A DNA stretch of 64,000 nucleotides from Pelagisphaera sp964404745 (GCA_964404745.1 CAYOLG010000027.1:1-64000); one strand, 5' to 3'. Positions 24,795-33,299 are shown, numbered from the stretch's first letter. Made by a program: numbers and translations. The notes: a model not told the origin generated them from the letters alone.

Positions 24795-25727
24795 TTAGGA
24801 TTCGTCCTCGGCATCGAGACCAAATACCGCCTCTACGTAATTATCTACTTGATACACTTGCAGATCATCTGGCTGCTCTCCAAATCCCAAGAAGAAAATG
24901 GGCAATTTCAATTCCCTGTAGATACCCACGAGCGAGCCTCCGCGACTCGTACCATCGAGCTTGGTAACTATCAACCCATCGAGACCGAATTTTTCGTGAA
25001 AAACTTTGGCCTGCTCAATAGAATTGGAACCCAAGCTGCCATCAACAACGAGTAGACTGTAGTGCGGCGCTGTCTCGTCATGCTTTTGCAATACGCGGCG
25101 TATCTTGCCGAGCTCGTCCATTAAATTGCTCTTCGTATGCAGGCGACCCGCTGTATCGATGATTAGAGTATCCTTTCCTCTGCTTTTCGCGGCTTGCCAC
25201 GAGTCAAAGGCCACTGCCGCAGCGTCAGCTCCCCGTTGTCCAGATACGATATCCAACTCGAGTCGATTCGACCACTCCTTTAGTTGCTCGATGGCCGCCG
25301 CCCGAAAAGTGTCGCAAGCGGCAACCAGCACGTGCCGACCATCGGTCTTGCATTGGCTTCCCAATTTAGCCGTCGTCGTCGTCTTGCCAGATCCATTGAC
25401 GCCGACAAGACAGATCACCGTTGGCTGGTGATCCTTGTACTCAATCACTCCCTCCGAGCCTTCAAGAACACGCTTGAGCACAGCCGCTCCAATCGCCGCC
25501 ACATCTTGGCCCCTCAGAAATTTGTCCCGGCGATAAGCTTGCTTCGTTTCCTCTATAATCTCCTCAGTCGTCTCGTATCCAAAATCCGCTGCAAAGAGGG
25601 CTTCCTCAAGCTCTTCGATCGAGGAGGCGTCTAGTTTCGCCCTCCGGAAGAGCCCTCCGGTCGCATCGGCGATGCTCTGGGCTGATTTCGAAAGGCCTGC
25701 CTTGAATTTTCTGAAAAGCGATCGCAT
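24795..25727 (-). CDS. ftsY: Signal recognition particle receptor FtsY
   Basis: The 310-aa protein has a short basic N-terminus (MRSLFRKFKAGLSKSAQSIA), an N domain, and a G domain with GVNGSGKTTTTAKLG near 109, DTFRAAAIEQLKEWS near 137, DTAGRLHTKSNLMDEL near 190 and TKLDGTSRGG near 257. It docks ribosome-SRP complexes at the membrane. The acidic A domain of long FtsY proteins is absent, as in many bacteria. The motif normally DATTGQN reads DGSLGSN (about residues 227-233), a modest departure in the catalytic region. It is the last gene of ribB(A)-ribH-nusB-ftsY, 33 bp after nusB. Confidence 0.95.
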   Translation of the reverse strand: MRSLFRKFKAGLSKSAQSIADATGGLFRRAKLDASSIEELEEALFAADFGYETTEEIIEETKQAYRRDKFLRGQDVAAIGAAVLKRVLEGSEGVIEYKDHQPTVICLVGVNGSGKTTTTAKLGSQCKTDGRHVLVAACDTFRAAAIEQLKEWSNRLELDIVSGQRGADAAAVAFDSWQAAKSRGKDTLIIDTAGRLHTKSNLMDELGKIRRVLQKHDETAPHYSLLVVDGSLGSNSIEQAKVFHEKFGLDGLIVTKLDGTSRGGSLVGIYRELKLPIFFLGFGEQPDDLQVYQVDNYVEAVFGLDAEDES

Positions 25728-25760
25728 AGGCTAATCGATACTATTACACTTACGAAAAGC

Positions 25761-26210
25761 CTAATCCCAGCTCGCTTGCCTGGAAGGACGATTTAGTTGT
25801 CCTCGCAACCGATCGAGCACGCCATTGACGAATCGTCTCGATTCCTCCGCTGAAAACTGCTTACTCAGATCGATGGCCTCATTGATGGTGACGACAGGGG
25901 GAATGTCTTTTCTGAACAGCAACTCGTAGATCGCCATCCGCAAGATGGAAAGATCGATCTTGGCGATTCGATCGAAGTCCCAATTACTGGCGATTTCGCG
26001 AATCTTTTCATCAATCGCTTCGACGTTTTCAATCACTCCGAAAATCAGCTCGTCGGAGAATGCGTAGTAGTCGCGCTCCTCCTCTTGGCCTTCATAGAAG
26101 AGCCGGAGATCCTCATTAAGATCCGTTGGCTGATTCAGCGACCAAGAATAGAGATACTGCATGCAAGCGATCCGGCATTCGCGCCGTTGCGGCTTTCTTT
26201 GTTCAGCCAT
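25761..26210 (-). CDS. nusB: Transcription antitermination factor NusB
   Basis: The 149-aa protein is all-helical with the family landmarks RRECRIACMQYLYSW at the start, DRIAKIDLSILRMAIYELLF (about 85-104), PPVVTINEAIDLSKQF and a C-terminal RRFVNGVLDRLRGQ. NusB binds boxA RNA with S10 in rRNA antitermination. The gene is 9 bp downstream of ribH, the classical ribH-nusB arrangement. Confidence 0.96.
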   Translation of the reverse strand: MAEQRKPQRRECRIACMQYLYSWSLNQPTDLNEDLRLFYEGQEEERDYYAFSDELIFGVIENVEAIDEKIREIASNWDFDRIAKIDLSILRMAIYELLFRKDIPPVVTINEAIDLSKQFSAEESRRFVNGVLDRLRGQLNRPSRQASWD

Positions 26211-26219
26211 GTTTCCTGT

Positions 26220-26690
26220 TTAACGAAGTTTACGCCGCAAGCTGGCCATCTCCAGAGCGCACTCCCCGAATTCCTTGCCTTTCGGGATCGATCCCAGACA
26301 ACGCTCCCTGACCTGCTCTTCACTGTCACCCACAATGACGCCATTGACCACCGGAATTCCTGATTCGAGAGCGACTTGCTGAAGTCCTATATTGGAGCCG
26401 TCAGCGACCATTTCAAAATGCCGTGTTCCCCCGGCGATAATCGCCCCTAAGGCGATGATGACGTCGTACTTTCCGCTGCCCACGATCATCTGAGCAGCGA
26501 TGGGCAATTCATTGGATCCTGGAACTCTCTCGATGTCCACTTGCTCGTCTGGCACGCCTGATTGGGCAAGGGCAGAGAGAACACCCTCAAGCAAGCCATC
26601 TACATAAACTTGATTGTAGCGGGCCGCCACGATGGCGACTTTGAAATCAGCCCCGTCAATCTGTGCAGGTTCTGGCGAGAGTCGGCTCAT
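26220..26690 (-). CDS. ribH: 6,7-dimethyl-8-ribityllumazine synthase
   Basis: The 156-aa protein has VAIVAARYNQVYVDGLLEG (the substrate Tyr/Phe position), RVPGSNELPIAAQ near 58, ALGAIIAGGTRHFEMVADG near 81 with the catalytic His, and a VNGVIVGDSEEQV motif. It condenses 5-amino-6-ribitylaminouracil with dihydroxybutanone phosphate. It lies 127 bp downstream of ribB(A), with an 8-bp inverted repeat (cgtttgcc/ggcaaacg, 38 nt apart) in the spacer. No riboswitch is visible. Confidence 0.96.
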   Translation of the reverse strand: MSRLSPEPAQIDGADFKVAIVAARYNQVYVDGLLEGVLSALAQSGVPDEQVDIERVPGSNELPIAAQMIVGSGKYDVIIALGAIIAGGTRHFEMVADGSNIGLQQVALESGIPVVNGVIVGDSEEQVRERCLGSIPKGKEFGECALEMASLRRKLR

Positions 26691-26817
26691 ATTAAGAACG
26701 AAGAGGTTACCGGAGATGGGGTGCTAAGCGGGCTATGTAAAGCCGTAACTGACGCTAGGAACCGTTTGCCTCTTTTTCCTATTTTAATTAATCCCTATCC
26801 TGACAGTCGGCAAACGA

Positions 26818-27912
26818 CTAAAGATGTTCCTGGCCGACAATCTCAAGACCGTAGCCATCCAAGCCAACCACATTTCGGCTGGTGTTCGATAGCAGCCGGA
26901 TTTTTTCTAATCCGAGGGCCACCAGAATCTGGGCCCCAATTCCATAGTCCCGTAGCCCCATATCCGCTGGCTTGGGTAGTCCACCATCAATCTGAGAGAG
27001 GCCTTTGTCCGGACGGCTGATCAACACGACCGCGCCTCTTCCTTCTTGCGCGATGCGGCGCAAAGCGGCGCTGAGATAGTCCCCGCCATGGCCGCCCTTC
27101 ATGCGGAACAAATCGACAAAAAGATTCTCCGAATGCACGCGAACGAGGGTCGGCTCTGGGCCAAGCTCGCCCGCCACTATTGCATAGTGTTCTCGTTGAT
27201 CGATCTTGCTTCGGAACACCCTCAGGCGAAAGGATCCAAAATCGCTTTCAAACGGCAAATCCTGGGTTTCCTCTACCAGCTTATCGCGCTTGCTCCGATA
27301 CTCGATCAACGCGGCTATCGAAATCATCTTCAGACCAAATTGCTTCTTGAATGCCGCCAATTCAGGCGTTCGAGCCATGGATCCGTCGTCATTCAGAATT
27401 TCGCAGATCGCCGCGCTGGGGAAAAGCCCCGCCAAGGAAGCTAGATCGATCGCCGCCTCCGTGTGGCCCGCCCTTTCCAATACGCCTCCGTCCTTGGCTT
27501 TGAGCGGAAAAATATGGCCCGGTTGAACCAGTTCGTCCGGGCGAGTATCCGGATCGCCCAGCAATTGAATCGTGCGGCAGCGATCATAGGCACTGATCCC
27601 CGTGGATATTCCTTCAGCCGCATCCACCGAAACAGTGAAATCGGTCTTATGCGATTCCCGATTCTCGCCAACCATCTGATTAATGCCCAGACGTTGCAGA
27701 TGGTGGGCCGCACAGGGAACGCAGATTAATCCGCGAGCATGACGAATCATCATATTCACTACCTCTGGAGTGATCTTCGAAGCCGCCACAATCAGATCAC
27801 CCTCGTTCTCGCGAGATTCGTCGTCCGTGACAATTACCGGTCGCCCAGCAGCGATCTCAGCAATTGCCTCTTCAACACGATCAAACGAAGTATCTGACTC
27901 AGCAAGACTCAT
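26818..27912 (-). CDS. ribB: 3,4-dihydroxy-2-butanone-4-phosphate synthase fused to degenerate GTP cyclohydrolase II domain
   Basis: The 364-aa protein has a full N-terminal RibB domain: DDESRENEGDLIVAA (27-41), RHARGLICVP near 57, TDFTVSVDA near 89, and GHTEAAIDLASLAG near 152, with the metal His and Glu. The C-terminal half (from about 205) is homologous to GTP cyclohydrolase II (LRDYGIGAQIL near 321, as in RibA) but the zinc signature HSECLTGDxxxSxRCDC reads HSENLFVDLFRMKGGHGG: all three cysteines are gone. The LRQEGRGIGL motif reads LISRPDKGL. So the RibB half should make dihydroxybutanone phosphate, while the RibA half is probably inactive or repurposed, as reported for RibBX-like proteins. 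A separate RibA should exist elsewhere. Confidence 0.92.
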   Translation of the reverse strand: MSLAESDTSFDRVEEAIAEIAAGRPVIVTDDESRENEGDLIVAASKITPEVVNMMIRHARGLICVPCAAHHLQRLGINQMVGENRESHKTDFTVSVDAAEGISTGISAYDRCRTIQLLGDPDTRPDELVQPGHIFPLKAKDGGVLERAGHTEAAIDLASLAGLFPSAAICEILNDDGSMARTPELAAFKKQFGLKMISIAALIEYRSKRDKLVEETQDLPFESDFGSFRLRVFRSKIDQREHYAIVAGELGPEPTLVRVHSENLFVDLFRMKGGHGGDYLSAALRRIAQEGRGAVVLISRPDKGLSQIDGGLPKPADMGLRDYGIGAQILVALGLEKIRLLSNTSRNVVGLDGYGLEIVGQEHL

Positions 27913-28362
27913 TACTGGCCTACAATGAAACTAGCCTGAGGGCGAAGACAATCAGATTGCGGACCCAATTCCCGTCGGGGCACAAAAAAGCGAGAGCTGG
28001 TTCTCAAGCTCTAGCTTCTTAACAATCCATCTAATAACTAGGAACAATATCTAGAACACGAAACGTCTAATAAAAATCGGTCGTAGATTGGCTATCGTCC
28101 CAATACTCACCGAGCTTGAGTAAATTTCTCCAATTTTTTCCCGAATATTCGGAAAAAGCGCTCACTCTTGGATGGGTAATCTCCCGGACCCATCAGCTAT
28201 ACCCAAACGTAATCCCCTCTATGGCGCTTTTCTTCAGGAACTTAAGGAAGCACGCGAGTGTGCTGTCTCAAAAATTCCTGAATCGCACTATCATCCCCGC
28301 TTTTTTCTCGAAAGTAATTAATAAATCCACTTTCTCAGGCTTCTGTCTGCCCGCAGCAATCC
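27913..28362. other. Divergent region between ribB(A) and natA; ribB(A) leader
   Basis: The genes diverge, so promoters for both should be here. On the minus strand there is an intrinsic-terminator-like hairpin at 27988-28017 followed by a T-run, about 75 nt before the ribB(A) ATG, and a 9-nt stretch at 28112-28120 able to pair with the terminator arm. The conserved FMN riboswitch core (AGGGTGAAATTCC-like, CCGGCGGT) is not present. The rest of the stretch, toward natA, is AT-rich and shows nothing I can identify. Confidence 0.5.
27984..28017 (-). terminator. Putative attenuator hairpin in the ribB(A) leader
   Basis: On the minus strand, AAGC-T-AGAGCT, an 8-nt loop, AGCTCT-C-GCTT then TTTTTG form a 10-bp stem with one mismatch and a T-tract. 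No minus-strand gene lies upstream, so a terminator here would stop transcription inside the leader. A competing pairing uses CTCAAGCTC (28120-28112) against GAGCTTGAG (28011-28003), which covers the 5' arm and part of the loop. The trigger, if any, is unknown. Confidence 0.45.
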
Positions 28363-29112
28363 GTGATAGCCGCCGAGAATCTAACTAAAACTTTTCGTGA
28401 TCGAAAGCGCGGACTCGTCAGAGCGGTGAGCGATGTGAGTTTTCGTTGTCAGCCGGGAGAGATTTTCGGACTCCTTGGAGCGAATGGGGCAGGAAAAACA
28501 ACCACACTCCGAATGCTGGCGACTTTGCTCGAGCCGACCTTGGGGAGCGCCACGATCGCCGGATACGATGTAAAATTGCAGCCTCAGGAAGTTCGCCGGT
28601 CGATCGGATTCCTATCCGGCAGCACCTCCCTCTATGGTCGGCTCACCGCCAAAGAAATGATCCGGTATTTCGGGCAGCTGAACGGGATAACTGGCTCGAA
28701 ACTGCAAAAGCGGACGGACGTACTCATCGAGCAGCTGGAAATCGGGGAGTTTCAAGACGGTCGATGCGATAAGCTTTCTACTGGCCAAAAGCAGCGCGTC
28801 TCCATTGCCCGGTCGATCGTCCACAGCCCTCCCGTCATGGTTTTCGACGAGCCGACTAGCGGACTCGATGTGATGACTTCCCAAACGATCATGTCGTTTA
28901 TCGAGCAATGCCGCAACGAGGGCCTAACCGTAGTTTTTTCCACTCATATCATGAGCGAGGTCGAGAGGCTATGCGATCAAGTAGCCATCGTTCACCATGG
29001 GAAGATCGCCGCCGAAGGAACGGTTCCTGAATTGCAGTCGCAAACCCGGGAATCAGCCATGGAAAAAGTGTTTTTGAAAATCGTCAATGAACTGGAGGCC
29101 GAGGATGTTTAA
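28363..29112 (+). CDS. natA: ABC transporter ATP-binding protein, NatA-type
   Basis: The start is GTG at 28363 (reads MIAAENLTKTFRD); no nearby ATG fits. The 249-aa ATPase has Walker A LLGANGAGKTTT near 37, the signature LSTGQKQRVSIARS near 137, Walker B VMVFDEPTSGLD near 158 and the H-loop VFSTHIMSEVE near 188. The lack of a substrate-binding protein and the overlap with a NatB-type permease (8 bp) place it in the Na+ efflux/antibiotic export type of ABC-2 transporters. The symbol follows family resemblance, not proven sodium export. Confidence 0.88.
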   Translation: MIAAENLTKTFRDRKRGLVRAVSDVSFRCQPGEIFGLLGANGAGKTTTLRMLATLLEPTLGSATIAGYDVKLQPQEVRRSIGFLSGSTSLYGRLTAKEMIRYFGQLNGITGSKLQKRTDVLIEQLEIGEFQDGRCDKLSTGQKQRVSIARSIVHSPPVMVFDEPTSGLDVMTSQTIMSFIEQCRNEGLTVVFSTHIMSEVERLCDQVAIVHHGKIAAEGTVPELQSQTRESAMEKVFLKIVNELEAEDV

Positions 29113-30307
29113 TCACTCTCTCAGTCTGGTTGTATTCAAAAAAGAGATTCTCGAATCCATCCGAGACAAACGAGTGATCTTGGGCGTAATTATTTCGCCA
29201 CTATTGGTAACGCCGCTATTGATAGGTACAATTCTCTTTTTCGCCGGGAAAAAGGAAATGGAAAAACGGCAAGCCGTAGTTGATATCGGCATAGTCGAGC
29301 AACAGCCCTTTCCCGAACTTTCAGACTGGCTCGACGAAAATGAAACGATCGACACAAGCCATTTTGCCACCAGAGAGGAAGCATCACAAGCGATTCAGGA
29401 CCGAACCATTCGAGCAGCGGTGGTTATTTCCCAAGGTGCCCAAGAGCAATACCGAGACAATGGCTCGGCAGTGCTGGAAATTCTTTTTAACGCATCAAAT
29501 GAGAACTCGCTCAATGCTCTGGGCCGAACGAGAGACCTACTGCGGCAGTTCGATAAATTCGCATTGAAAAAGCGAATACAAGCGGTGTCCCTTCCCGAAT
29601 CCTTCGCATCCCCCACCGACATTGAAACCACCAATCTCGCCACCAGCAAATCCACGGGTTCACTAGTACTCGGAATGATTCTCCCTTATTTCATCGTCAT
29701 CAGCGCCGCCTTCGGAGGGATTCAAACGGCCTTCGATCTCTGCGCTGGCGAAAAAGAACGGGGAACGATGGAAACGCTAGTCGTCTCGCCCGCCTCTAGA
29801 GACGAGATCGTGCGCGGCAAACTACTAACAATCTTGCTCATCAGCTTAATCGCCTCGTTCTGCGCCATTACTGGGATTCTAGCTCCCTTAGCCTTCGGGT
29901 TGGAGCTCTTTAAAGACATTGTTGGAGACCAAATCTCATTCGACTTCTTGTCCGTTTTTTGGATGCTGCTTCTCGTTATCCCTCTGGCCCTTTTCACCTC
30001 TTCCCTGCTCTTGGTTATCTCAAGCTTCGCCCGGAACCAAAAGGAGGCCCAAACCTACATCCTCCCATTCATTTCAATAGTTATCCTGCCTGCCATCCTA
30101 TCTTCAGTCATTGGAGCGGAATCGAGTCTCTATACAGCTTTCGTACCCGTATTGAATATTTCCGTCACCATGAAACAGATATTCGGCAATCTGTTTGAAC
30201 CCCTCTATTTCGCGATCTCCCTATCCACGTCTCTCCTCTACGCTTTCTTCGCCATGCGCCTGGCCACTGCCCTCTTCCAGCGAGAGCAAATCCTCTTCAG
30301 AACCTAG
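29105..30307 (+). CDS. natB: ABC-2 type permease, NatB-type
   Basis: The ATG at 29105 lies within the end of natA (8-bp overlap). The 400-aa protein has an N-terminal membrane segment (VILGVIISPLLVTPLLIGTI), a large extracytoplasmic domain (about 45-190), then five or six membrane segments. The segment CAGEKERGTMETLVVSPASR near 215-235 is the conserved coupling helix of NatB/ABC-2 permeases. It forms the membrane part of the exporter with the ATPase upstream. The export substrate is uncertain. Confidence 0.88.
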   Translation: MFNHSLSLVVFKKEILESIRDKRVILGVIISPLLVTPLLIGTILFFAGKKEMEKRQAVVDIGIVEQQPFPELSDWLDENETIDTSHFATREEASQAIQDRTIRAAVVISQGAQEQYRDNGSAVLEILFNASNENSLNALGRTRDLLRQFDKFALKKRIQAVSLPESFASPTDIETTNLATSKSTGSLVLGMILPYFIVISAAFGGIQTAFDLCAGEKERGTMETLVVSPASRDEIVRGKLLTILLISLIASFCAITGILAPLAFGLELFKDIVGDQISFDFLSVFWMLLLVIPLALFTSSLLLVISSFARNQKEAQTYILPFISIVILPAILSSVIGAESSLYTAFVPVLNISVTMKQIFGNLFEPLYFAISLSTSLLYAFFAMRLATALFQREQILFRT

Positions 30308-30370
30308 GGCCCGACTAACGTCTGGAACACAAAGTGGAAAGTTAAGTAGCAAAATTATTCATCAATGGGC

Positions 30371-30390
30371 GAAACTGTTTAGTTTCTTTT
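30371..30390 (+). terminator. Weak intrinsic terminator after natAB
   Basis: A gaaact/agtttc stem with a 4-nt loop is followed by tttt. It partly overlaps the 3' end of the convergent cyclophilin gene. The stem is short and AT-rich, so this is a tentative call. Confidence 0.3.
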
Positions 30391-31056
30391 GAATGAGAGA
30401 AAACGAACTGGGCCTTCAAGAAACTGGCCGCTTGTGTATGCCAGCTTATCTGGATCCGGCGGAATGGTTTTCATTGCCTGGATTTTGCGAACAACGTCCA
30501 TTCCGTTTGTGACTTTTCCGAAAGCCGCGAAGCCTTGACCATCGGGATTGCGTGTTCCCCCGTAGTCCAAACTTGGCTGATCATTAATGCAGATGAAGAA
30601 CTCCGAGGTTGCCGAATCGGGATCGCCTCTAGCCATAGACAGCGTCCCGTCTCGGTGCTTCAAGCCGGTCGCGTTCGTCCGCTCTAATGGGATGGGTTCA
30701 AATGGGGTTGATATCTCAGACTCCAGCAAACCGCCTTGGATCACTTCAATCTTTACAGCGTTTTGCACCTGATTGTCCAAGCGGGTCACACGATAAAAGC
30801 TCCCCTCGTCGAAGGCTCCCGAATCGATGTACTTCAAGAAATTTCCCACTGTCACGGGAGCTTTATCGGGAAAAAGTTCGAAGCGAATCGCCCCCTCGGT
30901 AGTATCCAGAATGACTTCAATCGGCCCAGCCGCCATCAATAAAGCCGGGAAAGCGCCCAATGTAGCGAAGGTCTTAGCCCAATGCTTCCTGATATCTGAA
31001 CTCTTCTTGAATGCCACAGGATCGATCGCCCATTCCCATCGAACGGGTCGCTTCAC
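30379..31056 (-). CDS. Exported cyclophilin-type peptidyl-prolyl isomerase
   Basis: No ATG fits at the N-terminus; the 225-aa frame starts with GTG at 31056, and another GTG at 31017 would place a signal-like segment (TFATLGAFPALLMAAG) closer to the start. The cyclophilin domain begins at IEVILDTTEGAIRFELFPDKAPVTVGNF and includes GTLSMARGDPDSATSEFFI near 145 and GFAAFGKVTNGMDVV near 183; the usual catalytic Arg of the FHR motif is replaced by the SFYRV segment. It assists folding of exported proteins. It lies 22 bp downstream of the DUF3299 gene on the same strand, so it may be read with the metal cluster. Confidence 0.82.
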   Translation of the reverse strand: MKRPVRWEWAIDPVAFKKSSDIRKHWAKTFATLGAFPALLMAAGPIEVILDTTEGAIRFELFPDKAPVTVGNFLKYIDSGAFDEGSFYRVTRLDNQVQNAVKIEVIQGGLLESEISTPFEPIPLERTNATGLKHRDGTLSMARGDPDSATSEFFICINDQPSLDYGGTRNPDGQGFAAFGKVTNGMDVVRKIQAMKTIPPDPDKLAYTSGQFLEGPVRFLSFKRN

Positions 31057-31078
31057 AAAGTAAGAAAGGCTATGTGAT

Positions 31079-31579
31079 CTAGAACTTGCCGATTTCTACC
31101 TTTTGGCCGCGAATCAAGTAGAGGTGACTAAAGAATCCGTTCTCCCAAGTCTCTTCGATCGATAGCTTTCCATAAAGGGTAATGGGAACGTTATCAACAG
31201 CGATAGCCCCGGGGCCCGCCATTTTTACGTAAATGAATTCGTTGTAAGACGGCATAACCCCGTAGCAGCAAGCCATCGTGTTGGCGACGAGGAGAAACTC
31301 TTGGACGACCTGGCCATCCGATTTAATCGGCATCATGTAGCCGGTGATCGAAATGCTTTTCTTGTCCAGCTTGAGTATCTCTTGGGGCATAAAGCCGCTC
31401 AGGTACTCTTTTTCTGCTCGCACGACGCGCTCGCTCGAATCCGGAACCTCTGGCTGGTAGTCGAAAGCGCTTAAATCAGTCAGATTGATCGTGTGCTCCT
31501 CAGCGTTTAGCTCATCAGGCGCAGTCGAGAGGAATCCCCAAACAGCGAGTGTGAAAATCAGTGTTCTCATGGCAAACAT
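31079..31579 (-). CDS. Secreted DUF3299 protein
   Basis: I start at the ATG at 31579 (MFAMRTLIFTLAVWGFLST signal peptide); a TTG at 31624 overlaps the stop of the preceding gene. The mature protein contains ISITGYMMPIKSDGQVVQEFLLVANTMACC, then MPSYNEFIYVKMAGP, the conserved DUF3299 core. In most relatives the second motif reads ACIHVPPPP; here ACCYGVMPS holds two cysteines. The family is periplasmic and is often clustered with ABC transporters and metal-binding small proteins. It is last of the four-gene ABC cluster, so a role in metal handling is inferred. Confidence 0.8.
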   Translation of the reverse strand: MFAMRTLIFTLAVWGFLSTAPDELNAEEHTINLTDLSAFDYQPEVPDSSERVVRAEKEYLSGFMPQEILKLDKKSISITGYMMPIKSDGQVVQEFLLVANTMACCYGVMPSYNEFIYVKMAGPGAIAVDNVPITLYGKLSIEETWENGFFSHLYLIRGQKVEIGKF

Positions 31580-31620
31580 AACGAAACGACCTGACGAATC
31601 TGGCAGAGTTTCCTCAAAAC

Positions 31621-32100
31621 TCAATGTTTCCCTTTCGGGTAATCGAATTCTACGTTCTCAAACGAAAGGCGATACACTGTGATTTCTTCAATTCGGACCG
31701 GGAACGAATCATCTTTCCCCAGTCCTTCGACAGCGGCCGAAAATTGGGACGTGTTGCCAATGGTTTCACCAGTTGCCGGATTGGCCACCGCCCGGAAAAC
31801 AAAATCTTGGCCATCCATAGCTATTGAAATCTCGTTTTGCTCAATTCGAACAAAGCGCTCCGCTCCTCCATCGAGGACATAAAGGCTCCATTCTCCAGGC
31901 TTAGGCCCTGCAACTAGCTCCACCTGGGCCAAGTGGTCCCCCAGCATAGCGAGGGCTCCGCCATGAGGAGCGGCATGGTAGTGCCCATGACTCGCTTGCT
32001 CAATATGACCCTGCTCACTCGAACAACCCAGCCAAAGAGCGCTGATAGCGTAGTGCCCGAAATAGACTCCCAGATTCCGAATTCTTTTTCCACCTTTCAT
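31621..32100 (-). CDS. Histidine-rich small exported or lipoprotein-like protein
   Basis: The 159-aa protein has a hydrophobic N-terminal segment ending in LWLGCSSEQ, which could be a lipobox (the residue three before Cys is Trp, so not ideal). It is followed directly by a His-rich stretch (GHIEQASHGHYHAAPHGG, about residues 31-48, with five His), then a beta-rich domain (AQVELVAGPKPGEWSLYVLD). The His patch suggests a zinc or other metal chaperone. Its ATG overlaps the stop of the permease gene (ATGA at 32100-32097), so it is translated with the ABC transporter. Similar periplasmic His-rich proteins are found in zinc uptake clusters. Confidence 0.7.
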   Translation of the reverse strand: MKGGKRIRNLGVYFGHYAISALWLGCSSEQGHIEQASHGHYHAAPHGGALAMLGDHLAQVELVAGPKPGEWSLYVLDGGAERFVRIEQNEISIAMDGQDFVFRAVANPATGETIGNTSQFSAAVEGLGKDDSFPVRIEEITVYRLSFENVEFDYPKGKH

Positions 32101-33299
32101 GATAAATTTCTCGATACCTCTATTCTGTAAGCTTTCACCGAGGGAACCAGTCCGGAGAGGAAACCAATCCCCAACATGCCTATCGGGGCCCAGATCATGG
32201 CTGCGTTCCCCTTGAACGGATTCAAAGCGACACCCGTTTCCCGTTGCACGATCTCTCCTACCCAGAAACCGAACAAAGCGTAGACCGCAAACCCGGCGAT
32301 CACCCCCGCCAACGTCATGCCTAGCGCTTCCAACAATGAGATCGAAAATACGGTCATTTTCCTAGCTCCCAACGATCTGAGGACAGCGATATCCCGCCTT
32401 CGTTCATTCATGGCATTGTAAAGAATGGCCAGAATCGATCCACCGGCAATGATGGCTACCAAGGCAGCCATCGCTTGCAGGGCCTTGTCGAACCAGCTGA
32501 TTTTGTCGAAGAATTGGATAATCGTTCGGTTGGCGGGCCAAGCCAAGGTCAACCGGTTGCCCTGCTTGTTGTAAAGCATGTCCAATTGGAAGCCCGCCAT
32601 GTTGGCCCCTTGCTTGAATTTCAGCAAAACCGCGCTGATGTCAGTCGCTGCCGCTGGATTGTGCCCGCTCATGGTTTGGATTCCCTTGATTGGTATCCAA
32701 ATCACCCTGTCAGCTGGAGTGCCCGTTGGCTCGAGGACTCCGGAAATGGTGTAAACCTCCTCGTGTTTAGCATTCTCGTTGAAAATCAGCCCATGATACG
32801 GTTGGAACGTATCACCAACACCAATACCGAGACGGCGAGCGGCCAGGCTTCCCGCCACCGCTAGCATGGATTCCTCGGAAAATAGTTCGCCTCCCGCTTC
32901 TAATTCGAAATGACGACCATCAGCATAGTAATGATTTTTCAAATACTCCGGAAGGGTGCCAACCAGACGATATCCTCGATAGTTATCCCCAACAGCTATG
33001 GGATAGGCAGATTCAACAGCTGGAAACTTGGCAATCTGTTCATAATCCTCCCATTTCATCAATCCAGGTGACTCGTCTAAGTGATATAGTCCATTAAGAA
33101 CAATTTGCAGTTTCGAGCCTCTTGGGCCGAGAACGGCATCGAAACCTCCATTGGCCCCAGCGAAGGAACGCTCAGCCTCCTTTTTAAATGCCCAAACGAG
33201 CATGAGCATACTACAGGCAAGAGCCACGGCCCCAATCGTTATCAAGCTCGAGACACGCCGTTGGCAAATGCCGCGGTAGGCTATAGCGTAAGACCTCAT
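32097..33299 (-). CDS. ABC transporter permease, FtsX/MacB-like
   Basis: The 400-aa protein has an N-terminal membrane helix (VSSLITIGAVALACSMLMLVWAF), a large extracytoplasmic MacB_PCD-like domain, then three helices with the FtsX core ALVAIIAGGSILAILYNAMNERRRDIAVLRSLGAR, where the coupling motif to the ATPase is evident. Start ATG at 33299 overlaps the ATPase stop (ATGA). MacB/Lol-type transporters act as mechanotransducers and do not always move a small molecule through the membrane. With the His-rich and DUF3299 genes, a zinc- or copper-related envelope function is plausible. Confidence 0.87.
   Translation of the reverse strand: MRSYAIAYRGICQRRVSSLITIGAVALACSMLMLVWAFKKEAERSFAGANGGFDAVLGPRGSKLQIVLNGLYHLDESPGLMKWEDYEQIAKFPAVESAYPIAVGDNYRGYRLVGTLPEYLKNHYYADGRHFELEAGGELFSEESMLAVAGSLAARRLGIGVGDTFQPYHGLIFNENAKHEEVYTISGVLEPTGTPADRVIWIPIKGIQTMSGHNPAAATDISAVLLKFKQGANMAGFQLDMLYNKQGNRLTLAWPANRTIIQFFDKISWFDKALQAMAALVAIIAGGSILAILYNAMNERRRDIAVLRSLGARKMTVFSISLLEALGMTLAGVIAGFAVYALFGFWVGEIVQRETGVALNPFKGNAAMIWAPIGMLGIGFLSGLVPSVKAYRIEVSRNLS

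Noticed and set aside
26763..26816. Inverted repeat cgtttgcc/ggcaaacg between ribB(A) and ribH
   Set aside because: The arms are only 8 bp with a 38-nt loop and no T-run; not enough for a terminator or riboswitch call.
27913..28362. FMN riboswitch before ribB(A)
   Set aside because: The conserved core sequences of the FMN aptamer are absent; only a terminator-like hairpin and a possible competitor pairing are present.
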